From positions 248,001 to 312,000 of the forward strand of contig CALOBT010000025.1 of assembly GCA_942491575.1 (NCBI GenBank): 64,000 bases of DNA, read 5' to 3'. The notes below the pieces were generated by a model that ran no database searches, had not been told where the DNA came from, and saw nothing but the letters and a program-made list of their open reading frames with translations. This DNA is from CAZHNW01 sp942491575. Its GTDB lineage: Bacteria; Spirochaetota; UBA4802; UBA5550. Below are positions 25,187 through 33,210 of the stretch, in pieces (within the stretch, counting starts at the first letter, position 1; every line of letters begins with the position of its first letter). Position numbers and translations under genes: made by a program.

Positions 25187-27607
25187 ATGAAGAAAGGAAA
25201 ACTATTTTGTGCAGCCATAATTTTACTGGCTCTGATTGGAAGTTCCTGCACCTCATCCGGAAACAGTTCAGGAGATACCATATATGTAAATGCTTCCGCC
25301 TCCGGTAGCAACAACGGCTCCTCCTGGGAAAATGCCTGTACATCCCTGGCAGATGCTCTGAGCAGTTCATCCAGCGGTGATGAAATCTGGGTTGCCGCGG
25401 GGACCTATTATCCTACGACCGGTACGGACCGGACCGCATCATTTACCCTTGTATCCGGCGTTTCAGTCTACGGGGGCTTCGCCGGTACGGAAACATCCCT
25501 GAATGAGAGGGATTATTCTACCAATACGACAATCCTTTCAGGTGACATTGACGGGGACAACATCCGGGACGGGGAAAATTCATACCATGTGGTTACCGGC
25601 GCAGACGATGCAACTCTTGACGGTTTCACCATCGAAATGGGATATGCCGTTGTGGTGGGAACACCGCCGGATGATTTAACATCACTGGATGGTATTATAA
25701 CCTATGGTTCATATGTAGAGATTCTGCGAATCCTTGAAGGGGTAAATTATATCGCCGGTGCCGGTATGCTGAACATCCACGCGGCGCCGACGGTGAAAAA
25801 CTGTACCTTTCAGAACAATTATGCCGGCAAGGGGGGGGCTGTATACAATATGGCGGCAACGGACTTCCCTTCAACCGAAACCTATGACGCGGCATATTTT
25901 GAAAACTGCATTTTTCAGAATAATTATGCCACGGGCCGCGGCGGGGCCATTAACAATGATATGTTTACCAGCCCCACTTTCATCTCCTGCCAGTTCCTCA
26001 ATAACGAATGTGAAAGCAAGGGAGGCGCCGTCTACAGTGATATGGGATGTTCCGCCATCCTGGTAAATGTTCTCTTTGCCAATAATATTGCGGAGCGTGG
26101 ATCTGCACTGGTCAGTGACGGATCATCAAGCCCTTACCTTCTCTATGTAACGATTGTGTCGAATACCGCATCTGACATTGGCGCCTCACTCTACCAGGGA
26201 ACCTATGGCGCCGAGGGACAGACTGCGGGAAATACCAGCCAGAGTAATGATCCGAAGATCATGTACAGCCTGGTAATGGGCAATACTTCAGCCGCTTCGG
26301 GAACATCTATTTCAAACTGGCACGACTGTGATCTTAATGTCGATGGTAATTCCGTTGTGGAAACCATTGACGGATTTTATTCACTGACTGATTATTTTAA
26401 CGATGCCGGCAATAATGACTTTGAACCGGTTGCTCCCTATGCTTCCCTCGGGTGGAGCGCCACGCGGGATACCTCAAACTGGGAAACCGCCATTACTTCC
26501 CTTGCCTCCCGAACCTATGGAACATTTCCCTATGACACGTCAAATACTACGGGATCTACAACAACCATCAAAGTTGATAGTACGGCTAGCGGAGATAATA
26601 ATGGTACCAGCTGGGCCAACGCATATACGGATCTGCAAAATGCCTTATCTAATGCCGGCAACGGTGATTCCATATGGGTGGCACAGGGAACCTATTATCC
26701 CGCCTCTGCGGGAAACCGTACTACATCCTTTGTGCTAAAAGAAGGAGTCAAAGTCTATGGTGGCTTCGACGGAAGTGAATCGAACCTCGAGGAACGGGAT
26801 TTTAAAACCAATGCCACTATCCTCTCCGGGGATATCGATGGGGATAACCTTACTGGGGATAACCCAGATGCAGATAATTCCTGTCATGTTGTAGTAGGGG
26901 CTAAAGGTTCAACACTTGATGGTTTCACCATTCAACATGGCTATGCCGACGGTGAATGGTTTCACCAGCGCGGCGGGGGGATTCTGATTTACGGCAGTTC
27001 AACGGAAGCCAACAATCCTACAATCAGTAACTGCACCTTTCAAAACAACTATGCCGTGGAAGGGGGCGCCATGGCAAATTATAACTATGGAACTCCCACA
27101 ATTACTGATTGCGCCTTCAGCAACAACCAGGCAGCCCGTGGCGGTGCGGCACTTTTCAGAACAGGATCTGCAGCAACGGTGACGGGAAGTTCCTTCAGCA
27201 ACAACGAAGCAACGGACCGGGGAGGTGCAGTGTTTATCGATTACGGTGCTTCTCCGAATTTCAGCAGCAGCTGTAGCTTTACCTCTAATACCAGTGTAGG
27301 ATACGGCGGAGCGGTCTACATAGATGATAATGCCTCGCAGATCCATGAGACCAATCCGACCTTTGACAGCTGTACATTTACCATGAACAGCACCAGTGCA
27401 TTCTACGGCGGGGCAGTTTTTGCCTACAATACCGTTACTGACGTGGAGATATCAAACTCAGGTTTTACCGGTAATACATCAACAACCGACGGTGGTGCCA
27501 TAGGATTTCGTTATCTGGTGACTGCGACTCTCTCCGGAAACACCTATAACGATGCCTCGGATACGGTTTATTATGACGATACCTGCAGCGTTACCGGAGC
27601 GCCGTAA
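25187..27607 (+). CDS. Pmp-like parallel beta-helix lipoprotein, internally duplicated
   Basis: A lipoprotein signal ends in GSSC (Cys21). Two long homologous halves follow (about 30-450 and 460-806). Each opens with a block containing SSW or TSW, IWVAxGTYYP, VYGGF and TILSGDIDGDN, then LDGFTIxxGYA. Each then runs into beta-helix rungs with FxNN and GGA motifs (NCTFQNNYAGKGGAVYN, CAFSNNQAARGGAA), as in chlamydial polymorphic membrane proteins. It is probably cell-surface exposed. AAGGAG lies 9 nt before the ATG. An 8-G run at 25831 sits in frame within a GGA rung. Confidence 0.85.
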   Translation: MKKGKLFCAAIILLALIGSSCTSSGNSSGDTIYVNASASGSNNGSSWENACTSLADALSSSSSGDEIWVAAGTYYPTTGTDRTASFTLVSGVSVYGGFAGTETSLNERDYSTNTTILSGDIDGDNIRDGENSYHVVTGADDATLDGFTIEMGYAVVVGTPPDDLTSLDGIITYGSYVEILRILEGVNYIAGAGMLNIHAAPTVKNCTFQNNYAGKGGAVYNMAATDFPSTETYDAAYFENCIFQNNYATGRGGAINNDMFTSPTFISCQFLNNECESKGGAVYSDMGCSAILVNVLFANNIAERGSALVSDGSSSPYLLYVTIVSNTASDIGASLYQGTYGAEGQTAGNTSQSNDPKIMYSLVMGNTSAASGTSISNWHDCDLNVDGNSVVETIDGFYSLTDYFNDAGNNDFEPVAPYASLGWSATRDTSNWETAITSLASRTYGTFPYDTSNTTGSTTTIKVDSTASGDNNGTSWANAYTDLQNALSNAGNGDSIWVAQGTYYPASAGNRTTSFVLKEGVKVYGGFDGSESNLEERDFKTNATILSGDIDGDNLTGDNPDADNSCHVVVGAKGSTLDGFTIQHGYADGEWFHQRGGGILIYGSSTEANNPTISNCTFQNNYAVEGGAMANYNYGTPTITDCAFSNNQAARGGAALFRTGSAATVTGSSFSNNEATDRGGAVFIDYGASPNFSSSCSFTSNTSVGYGGAVYIDDNASQIHETNPTFDSCTFTMNSTSAFYGGAVFAYNTVTDVEISNSGFTGNTSTTDGGAIGFRYLVTATLSGNTYNDASDTVYYDDTCSVTGAP
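25831..25838 (+). repeat. Homopolymer G8 inside the beta-helix gene
   Basis: Eight consecutive G encode part of KGGA. Tracts of this length can slip during replication. It is therefore a possible on/off switch for this surface protein. Confidence 0.4.
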
Positions 27608-27692
27608 CAGGTCAATACAGGAATTAGCGGAACAGCTGTGTTCAATATGACAAAACAACAATCCATGATTAGTGGAATCTTAACAGGAAAAA

Positions 27693-27726
27693 TTCCCCGG
27701 GACCGGGGCCTTGCCGGTTCCGGGAA
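27693..27726 (+). other. GC-rich hairpin between operon genes
   Basis: TTCCCCGGGACCGG and CCGGTTCCGGGAA pair with one bulge in the 146-nt gap before the GIY-YIG gene. There is no clean U-run; attenuation or mRNA processing is possible. Confidence 0.35.
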
Positions 27727-27753
27727 CGCGGTTTTCTCCAGGGATGATTAGCG

Positions 27754-28065
27754 ATGGAAAATACAAAATACTATGTATACATAATGGCCAGCGGCCTCAA
27801 CGGATTTTTATATACGGGTATCACCAGCAACCTCTTCGAGGAAGTGAGCAATCATAAATGCAGTAAACTAACCGATTATTCCGGCTGGCGATGCACACAC
27901 AAACTGGTTTACTTCGAAGGACCGGGTAGTCATGAAGATGCCGCTGCACGTGAGAAGGAGTTGAATAAAATGAAAAGATATTATAAGGTATCTCTCATTG
28001 AAGCGGAAAATAAAGAGTGGGATGACCTCTTCTATAATCTGGACAACCACATAAAGGTAACATAA
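27754..28065 (+). CDS. GIY-YIG superfamily protein, catalytic Arg apparently lost
   Basis: The 103-residue protein follows the small single-domain GIY-YIG pattern: YYVYIM, then YTGITSNL, a conserved His (NHK), KLVYFEG, and AAAREKELNKMKR, ending WDDLFYNL. In active members the helix after the second motif carries an Arg (pattern LxxRxxxH). Here the same place reads LFEEVSNH, so Glu replaces the Arg. The Glu in REKE is kept. It may therefore bind rather than cut DNA. It lies between two paralogous beta-helix genes; its stop overlaps the next ATG by one base (TAATG). AGGGATG precedes the start. Confidence 0.8.
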   Translation: MENTKYYVYIMASGLNGFLYTGITSNLFEEVSNHKCSKLTDYSGWRCTHKLVYFEGPGSHEDAAAREKELNKMKRYYKVSLIEAENKEWDDLFYNLDNHIKVT

Positions 28066-30494
28066 TGAATACTTCAATAAAACACTATCTGACCGGGGCG
28101 CTACTGTCGGCCCTGCTCTTTTTTGCCGGGAGCACCGGCGCCGCATCGAATATAATCTATGTCAACCTGGCCGCCCGCGGTAACGGCGACGGATCCTCCT
28201 GGCAAAAAGCCTACCGTGACCTGCAGGACGCCCTGGCGGTGGCCCCGGGAAACTGTGAAATTTGGGTGGCTCGGGGGACATACTATCCTACTACCGATAG
28301 TGAACGTTCGGCGACCTTTCAGCTAAAAAAGGGTGTTTCCCTTTACGGAGGATTTGCAGGCAGAGAAAAGAGCCGCGCATTGCGTAACTGGCAGGCAAAC
28401 AAAACCGTTCTCAGTGGTGATTTGGGAAGGAAGAAGAATCGGTCAGATAACAGCTATCACGTGGTCACCGGCGCCACCGGTGCAATACTGGACGGCTTTA
28501 CCATAACCGGGGGGTACGCCATTCCTGACAGGAAAAACAGTAACATGCAGAGACCTCCCCGAAACAGGGGTTCCGGATCACGGGATCATAACCGTGGGGG
28601 AAGACGGCCCGGCGGTCCCGGGGGAATGCGGGGCAGCCATACCTCGCCGGAGGCTATTTTACAGGGGAGCCCCGGATCCGGGGGCGGCCTCAATAATTTC
28701 AAGGCGGCAACCGTTGTGCGCAACTGCCGCTTCACCGAAAACAGTGCCCTAAAAGGGGGTGCAGTCTATAATATGACATCGAAGGGTATGGCGCCTGAGA
28801 TGGCGGGGCCCTACCCTGTTTTTATTAATGTGAAATTTGATAAAAATTACGCTTTGATGCGGGGCGGAGCCATGGCCAACGACCTGAACACCAGCCCGGT
28901 GATTATCAACTCTGTTTTCATAAATAACAGCTGCAGGGCAAAGGGGGGCGCACTCTACAATGACTTCGCGTGCTCTCCAGTTGTAGTAAACAGTCACTTT
29001 AAGGGCAACAGCTCCCTTAGGGCAGCCGCCATTGGAAATGACGGCTCTTCCCGGCCTCTACTGGTAAATGTAATAATTTCAGATAACGTTTCAGAAGACC
29101 AGGGAGCGGCACTTTACAACGGATCATACAATGCCGCCAACCCCGATGCTGGAAATATAGCCACCCTGATTCAATGCACGGTGAAAAACAACCGTTCTGA
29201 TACGAGGGGCGCGAATTACGTCAACTGGGCAGACAGTACCATCATTGCATGGGAATCCTCCCTGCAGGAGTGGCCCTTCAGCAAAAAGCTTCGGGGTGAG
29301 AGCCTGCGTCGATTCGGGCCCCTGGTAAAAGCCGCTTCTTCAGCGGAAAAAATGAAGGCGGAGGCAATTTCTTCACGGTACCTGTCACTTTTTGAAGGAT
29401 ATATTTCAAGAATCAGGGGGGGAAGTAAGGGGCGCCGTCACGGGAAATTTACCGCCACGGATAAGAGTTCCCTGCGGGTGCTGATTCCGGAGAAAAATTT
29501 TTACGTAAAACAAAATAGCAGCGCCAGAAATCCCGACGGCAGAAGCTGGAAGTCAGCCTTCCGCAGCCTGCAGGGCGGAATTGATGCAGCAAATCGTTCA
29601 GGCGGCGGCCGGGTCTGGGTTGCCGCGGGTACCTACTACCCGGCAACCGGTACGGGACGGGACACTTCCTTCACCCTGAAAAAGAACGTTGCCATCTACG
29701 GGGGATTCAGTGGAAAGGAGACCAAATTTTCTCACCGCAATCCGGACAAACAGAAGACCATACTCTCCGGGGACATCGGTAAAAAAGGGATTGCGTCGGA
29801 CAACTGCTACCACGTCATCACCCCTGCCGATTCGACGCTCATCGACGGTTTTACCATAACCGACGGACAGGCAGACGGAAGAGGAAAAAGGAGCCGCGGA
29901 GGCGGCCTCTACTGCCGGGGAGTTAAGATATCCATGATTGTGAAAAATTCCATTTTCAGGGAGAACTTTGCCCGTGACGGCGGGGGAGTCTTTATCTTCG
30001 GGGACGTGAGTGCCCGTTTCGAAGGGGTATGCTTCATAAAAAACCGTGCCCTCAACGGTGGAGCCATGACGGTCAGCTTTGGCAGTTACGTCGAGGCAGA
30101 GAAATGCAGTTTTGACAGCAACGAATCAGAACACCGCGGCGGTGCTCTGATCATCAACTACGGCGCCAATCCCTTCTTTTCTGAATGCATATTTAAAAAT
30201 AATTCCACAAAGGGGAACGGCGGCGCTGTACATGTGGATGACCAGGCCTCCCAGTTCGGGGGGACCCGGCCGGTATTTAATAATTGTTTATTTACAATGA
30301 ACCGTGGGGAATTCTTTGGCGGTGCTGTTCACTCCTTTAACAGGGCCAGGGTTACGGTGTCTTCCTCGGTTTTTAGGAAAAACCGGGCTCTGAAGGGGGC
30401 AGCTGCTGCAGCTACCGGTGGTGGGGAGATTGTTTTTATTGGGGGTAAGCCCCGGGATGGGGTGGTTTTTGTTGAGGTTGTTGGGCATCCTTGA
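28065..30494 (+). CDS. Second Pmp-like parallel beta-helix secreted protein, internally duplicated
   Basis: A Sec signal without lipobox (FFAGSTGAAS) is followed by two homologous halves like the paralogue at 25187-27607 (IWVARGTYYPTT, LYGGFAG, TVLSGDLG; again IWVAAGT-like, IYGGFSG, TILSGDIG). GGA/FxxN beta-helix rungs follow each block. It is more basic than its paralogue and carries a Gly/Arg/Pro-rich loop at about residues 160-195 (SRDHNRGGRRPGGPGGMRG). Because this copy lacks the lipobox, one of the pair is predicted to be membrane-anchored and the other secreted. The start is coupled to the GIY-YIG stop. Confidence 0.85.
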   Translation: MNTSIKHYLTGALLSALLFFAGSTGAASNIIYVNLAARGNGDGSSWQKAYRDLQDALAVAPGNCEIWVARGTYYPTTDSERSATFQLKKGVSLYGGFAGREKSRALRNWQANKTVLSGDLGRKKNRSDNSYHVVTGATGAILDGFTITGGYAIPDRKNSNMQRPPRNRGSGSRDHNRGGRRPGGPGGMRGSHTSPEAILQGSPGSGGGLNNFKAATVVRNCRFTENSALKGGAVYNMTSKGMAPEMAGPYPVFINVKFDKNYALMRGGAMANDLNTSPVIINSVFINNSCRAKGGALYNDFACSPVVVNSHFKGNSSLRAAAIGNDGSSRPLLVNVIISDNVSEDQGAALYNGSYNAANPDAGNIATLIQCTVKNNRSDTRGANYVNWADSTIIAWESSLQEWPFSKKLRGESLRRFGPLVKAASSAEKMKAEAISSRYLSLFEGYISRIRGGSKGRRHGKFTATDKSSLRVLIPEKNFYVKQNSSARNPDGRSWKSAFRSLQGGIDAANRSGGGRVWVAAGTYYPATGTGRDTSFTLKKNVAIYGGFSGKETKFSHRNPDKQKTILSGDIGKKGIASDNCYHVITPADSTLIDGFTITDGQADGRGKRSRGGGLYCRGVKISMIVKNSIFRENFARDGGGVFIFGDVSARFEGVCFIKNRALNGGAMTVSFGSYVEAEKCSFDSNESEHRGGALIINYGANPFFSECIFKNNSTKGNGGAVHVDDQASQFGGTRPVFNNCLFTMNRGEFFGGAVHSFNRARVTVSSSVFRKNRALKGAAAAATGGGEIVFIGGKPRDGVVFVEVVGHP

Positions 30495-30621
30495 GGGTAA
30501 GTTAACCGCTTTTACTAAAACAGGTCTCTGAAAATAGTATTTTATACAAAATATTCTATTTTTATACTTTGTCCCGGTAACCTTGACTGGTTGTATGCTA
30601 AGGGGGTTGACGCAAACCGCA

Positions 30622-30671
30622 GCCGCTCCTTGCCCATCCTTGGGCACCGCGGCATTAGTACATCCTTGTAC
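30622..30671. repeat. Hairpin-rich repeat element with two ATCCTTG loops
   Basis: GCCCA-TCCT-TGGGC lies inside an outer GCCGC/GCGGC stem and is followed at once by GTACA-TCCT-TGTAC. Two consecutive stems with the same TCCT loop suggest a dispersed palindromic element. It lies in the 487-bp non-coding gap 30495-30981, which also holds an AT-rich hairpin near 30531-30562, a 15-bp inverted repeat and the rpsT promoter. Confidence 0.5.
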
Positions 30672-30819
30672 GTCACATCCCATTCGCTCAGGCCTCCTTG
30701 CCTTCACGATTTTTGGTGTTTAAAAATTGTTGTAAAGCTTGAATTTCTTGCAGATATGCATCTTGAAATCCTGGCTCTGAGCCATAAATTGCATTTTGAG
30801 ATGAAATTAGGGCTCTAAA

Positions 30820-30855
30820 CATTGGTTTTTTTGCTATTTTGCAAAAAAACCAATG
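30820..30855. repeat. 15-bp perfect inverted repeat upstream of rpsT
   Basis: CATTGGTTTTTTTGC and its exact complement are separated by TATTTT. It could end transcripts entering from the beta-helix operon. No U-run follows on the plus strand. Confidence 0.5.
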
Positions 30856-30903
30856 AAAAAATATTATGTCTCATATTTTTTTGGGAAAAAATTCCAAATT
30901 TGC

Positions 30904-30932
30904 TTGACAGTTTTCATGGTTACTCACATATT
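30904..30932 (+). promoter_or_regulatory. Promoter of the rpsT-hup-tRNA-Val unit
   Basis: A perfect TTGACA at 30904-30909 is followed after 17 nt by CATATT. The predicted leader is about 43 nt and carries AAGGA before the TTG start of rpsT. Confidence 0.55.
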
Positions 30933-30981
30933 TGCATCTCACTAACGAAATACGTATTTTTTATTCTTAAGGATATATAAA

Positions 30982-31254
30982 TTGGCTAACAGTAAATCAC
31001 AAATCAAGCGGAACAGACAAAACGAAAAACGTCGTATTGCAAACCGCACTATTAAATCTTCATTGAGAACCGCTCACAAGAGTGTAATCAAGGCAATTGA
31101 AGGTAAAGACGCTGCTAATGCAAACGAACTTTTCGCCAGCTATATTAAAATGATAGACACTGCCGAAGGTAAGGGCATTCTTCATAAAAACAGCGCTGCC
31201 AGAAAAAAATCCAGGCTCGCCAAGAAGGTTAACGCACTTCAGCAGCAGGCTTAA
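30982..31254 (+). CDS. rpsT: 30S ribosomal protein S20
   Basis: The 90-residue protein is strongly basic and starts ANSKSQIKRNRQNEKRR, with SLRTAHKSVIKAIE and a C-terminal KNSAARKKSRLAKKVNAL, all diagnostic of S20. It binds 16S rRNA during small-subunit assembly. The start codon is TTG, preceded by AAGGA. S20 of Escherichia coli also begins with UUG, where the weak start takes part in autoregulation, so similar control is likely. The next gene follows after 11 nt. Confidence 0.97.
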   Translation: MANSKSQIKRNRQNEKRRIANRTIKSSLRTAHKSVIKAIEGKDAANANELFASYIKMIDTAEGKGILHKNSAARKKSRLAKKVNALQQQA

Positions 31255-31265
31255 GGGTAACTTCG

Positions 31266-31547
31266 TTGACTAAGACTGAAATAGTCAACTTTATCTCGCT
31301 TAAATGCGGAATTAAGAAAAAAGAAGTAGCTTTGGTAGTAGACACGTTTCTTGAACAAATCAAGGAAAGTGTAAAAGATAGTCAGAAAGTAGAAATCAGG
31401 GGATTCGGCACTTTTTACCAGGCAGTCAAAAAAGCCAGAAAGATTCACTCCCCTATTGCGGAACGGATCCTGGACGTTCCTTCAAAAACGGTTCTCGCTT
31501 TCAAAGGAAGCAAGGCCACAGAACAGGAAACAAACGAGGGCGTTTAG
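31266..31547 (+). CDS. hup: HU/IHF-family nucleoid DNA-binding protein
   Basis: The protein has 93 residues with KTEIVNFISLKCGIKKKEV, DTFLEQIKESVKDSQKVEIRGFG and a beta-arm region with VPSKTVLAFKGSK. This is the standard HU/IHF fold that bends DNA as a dimer. The GFGTF phrase is typical, while the arm lacks the exact RNP motif of many HU proteins, so HU versus IHF-like cannot be settled. The start is TTG after AAGGGTAA. The last three codons, including the TAG stop, lie inside the tRNA-Val gene. Confidence 0.92.
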   Translation: MTKTEIVNFISLKCGIKKKEVALVVDTFLEQIKESVKDSQKVEIRGFGTFYQAVKKARKIHSPIAERILDVPSKTVLAFKGSKATEQETNEGV

Positions 31548-31610
31548 CTCAGTTGGGAGAGCATCTGCCTTACAAGCAGAGGGTCATAGGTTCAAGTCCT
31601 ATAACGCCCA
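31538..31610 (+). tRNA. tRNA-Val (anticodon TAC)
   Basis: The acceptor stem GGGCGTT pairs with AACGCCC, and the discriminator is A. The D-arm (AGCTCAGTTGGGAGAGC), the anticodon loop CTTACAA on stem TCTGC/GCAGA, and the T-loop TTCAAGT are all present. CCA is not encoded (CAT follows the discriminator). The 5' ten bases are shared with the end of the HU/IHF gene. It stands at the left edge of the island and is the likely integration site of the neighbouring broken integrase. Confidence 0.97.
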
Positions 31611-31724
31611 CATCATTGCAACACCTGATTTAATCAGGACTTAGAAACTACTGGAGAACCAGCGTTTCTCTAAAATAACCAATAGTGAGAAGATAATGAG
31701 AAAATCTCACGAGGAGTTTAGAGA

Positions 31725-32306
31725 ATGGCTGGTTTTTCATTTCATACCCGCAAGACAAGAAAGAACGGCAAGCCCGTTTACTACGTTCAATTCAAGCAGC
31801 CTGACGGCACCTACTCTACCGCTAAAAGTACCGGACAAACTTCAAAACGTAAAGCAGTCGAATGGGCTGAGAACCATCTGGTAAAGAAAGGTGTACCCTT
31901 AAAAGGCGGGAATACCCCCTTCAGGGAGTACTCCGAAGGCTTCTTTGACTGGGAAGGCGAATGGGCCATAAACAAGCGCATTGAGGGCCGACGAATCGGT
32001 GAAAGACATTGCAGAGACCGGGGAAGGCTTCTGGAGCTGCACATATGGCCTGTATTCGGCCATATTAAGCTTGCTGATATTGACAGGCACAAGATCAAGA
32101 AATTCAGAAATGACCTGTATAATGAGGGATATTCAGGCGGGATGATCAATAAATGCCTCTACACCATACGAGGCATTTTAGAGGATGCGGAAGATAAAGA
32201 CCTGATCCATGGTGTGCCGAAGATTGAACGAGCTGTTGACAGACTGGTCTGCACCCCTAAAACTGTAATGACAAAAAATACATGTTTTAGGAGAATAGCA
32301 TTATGA
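31725..32306 (+). pseudogene. Truncated tyrosine recombinase (integrase), N-terminal part only
   Basis: A GAGGAG site precedes the ATG, 114 nt after tRNA-Val. The frame gives an N-terminal arm-binding fold (FSFHTRKTRKNGKPVYYVQF) and the SAM-like core-binding domain (LADIDRHKIKKFRNDLYN, INKCLYTIRGILEDAEDKDLI). The catalytic domain with its Arg, His-x-x-Arg and Tyr is missing. Homology ends near VDRLVC at about 32243, where IS-derived sequence begins, so the last 20 residues are not native. This was probably the integrase that placed an element at tRNA-Val and was later inactivated. Confidence 0.85.
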
Positions 32307-32352
32307 TAACAAGAAAAAGATACAGTCAAGAATTTAAGAAGAAGATTATATC
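32243..32352 (+). mobile_element. 5' fragment of an IS3-like element
   Basis: It starts with TGCACCCCTAAAAC and has a CCTAAAAC/GTTTTAGG inverted repeat before an ATG (32303). The frame from that ATG reads ITRKRYSQEFKKKIIS, a typical IS3-type OrfA start, and ends abruptly at the junction near 32352. Boundaries are approximate. Confidence 0.6.
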
Positions 32353-32588
32353 GTTCCAGTTGCCCGGTATCTAAAGGGCTGCTTGATTCATCGAGAACCA
32401 AAGTACCATTTTCTGCTTGTCTTTTCCAGTTATAAATTGTTTGATCTGAGATACCCATTTCACGGGCTACATCAGTTACGCTTCGGTTTTCAGGCGGCAA
32501 GATTTTTCGTAATGCTGATTCTTTGAGTCTTCTACTGTATTTCATAGTGGTCTCCTAAATATTTTAGGCGACAACTATGTTGACACAG
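32353..32588 (-). mobile_element. Inverted 5' fragment of a second IS3-like element
   Basis: Reading leftward from an end with TGTGTCAACATAG, a CCTAAA/TTTAGG hairpin and an AGGAG site come before ATG 32545. The encoded OrfA start (YSRRLKESALRKILPPENR, then a helix-turn-helix REMGISDQTIYNWKRQ) holds for about 60 residues. It then runs into the opposite-strand IS fragment. Both copies are remnants joined head to head and cannot transpose alone. Confidence 0.65.
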
Positions 32589-32592
32589 GGGG

Positions 32593-33159
32593 GCCTTTGG
32601 ACGTTTTATTATTATCTCCATACTTGTACCCTGGATGGCTCATATATTTGCCTGTCTGCTGGAATTTGCTGAGTATGGTGCTCCAGGAGCAACAATAAAC
32701 AATTATTCAACTGCCCTGCATCACATATTTACAACATTTACTACCAACAGTGAAGTGCAAACAGTTACCAAGCTGGGGAATGCTATAAGCATTATAGCCG
32801 TCATAACCGGTTACATATTCGTCGGGATGTTTATGGGTAACTTTGCTTCGCTATTTGAAAACTTTGATAACCAGAAAGTTCTCTATGAGGAAAAGAAAAA
32901 AGAATGGGATGAAATATTTAAGGAGTACCCCAAGATATTTGATAAGAAACTAAAAAATGAGATTCTAAAACATATTCTTCACATTCACACAAAATCTTTC
33001 AGTTCAACTGTTGATGAGCATTATGGTCTTATTAGTGAACTTGAGGCTGATCTAGAACTTAAGATTAGAAGTAACATCGATAAATCTCTCTCTAAATATC
33101 CCAATAAGAAGCTCAGAGATCTTCAATTGAAATTTAAAGAGATTGAGATGGAGAATTAA
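32593..33159 (+). pseudogene. 5'-truncated ion-channel-like membrane protein
   Basis: The frame is open from the IS boundary, with the first ATG at 32635. It shows a helix (FIIISILVPWMAHIFACLLEF), a pore-loop-like stretch (ALHHIFTTFTTNSEV), a second helix (IISIIAV-like, VITGYIFVGMF) and a charged cytoplasmic tail of about 100 residues. This is the two-helix pore layout of Ion_trans_2 channels. The filter position reads TTNSE instead of TVGYG, so ion selectivity would differ. The upstream part was removed by the IS element and no ribosome site precedes the ATG, so it is probably non-functional. Confidence 0.6.
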
Positions 33160-33210
33160 ACTTTTCCACAAGACGAACAAATACGAAAGTTAAAAAAGGT
33201 TAATGATTAT

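Noticed and set aside
31456..31644. Open frame running through tRNA-Val
   Set aside because: Its C-terminal part is simply the tRNA read as codons, a common artefact.
32159..32545. Single 128-residue transposase gene on the minus strand
   Set aside because: Only about the first 60 residues are IS3 OrfA. The rest reads antisense through the second IS fragment and the integrase remnant.
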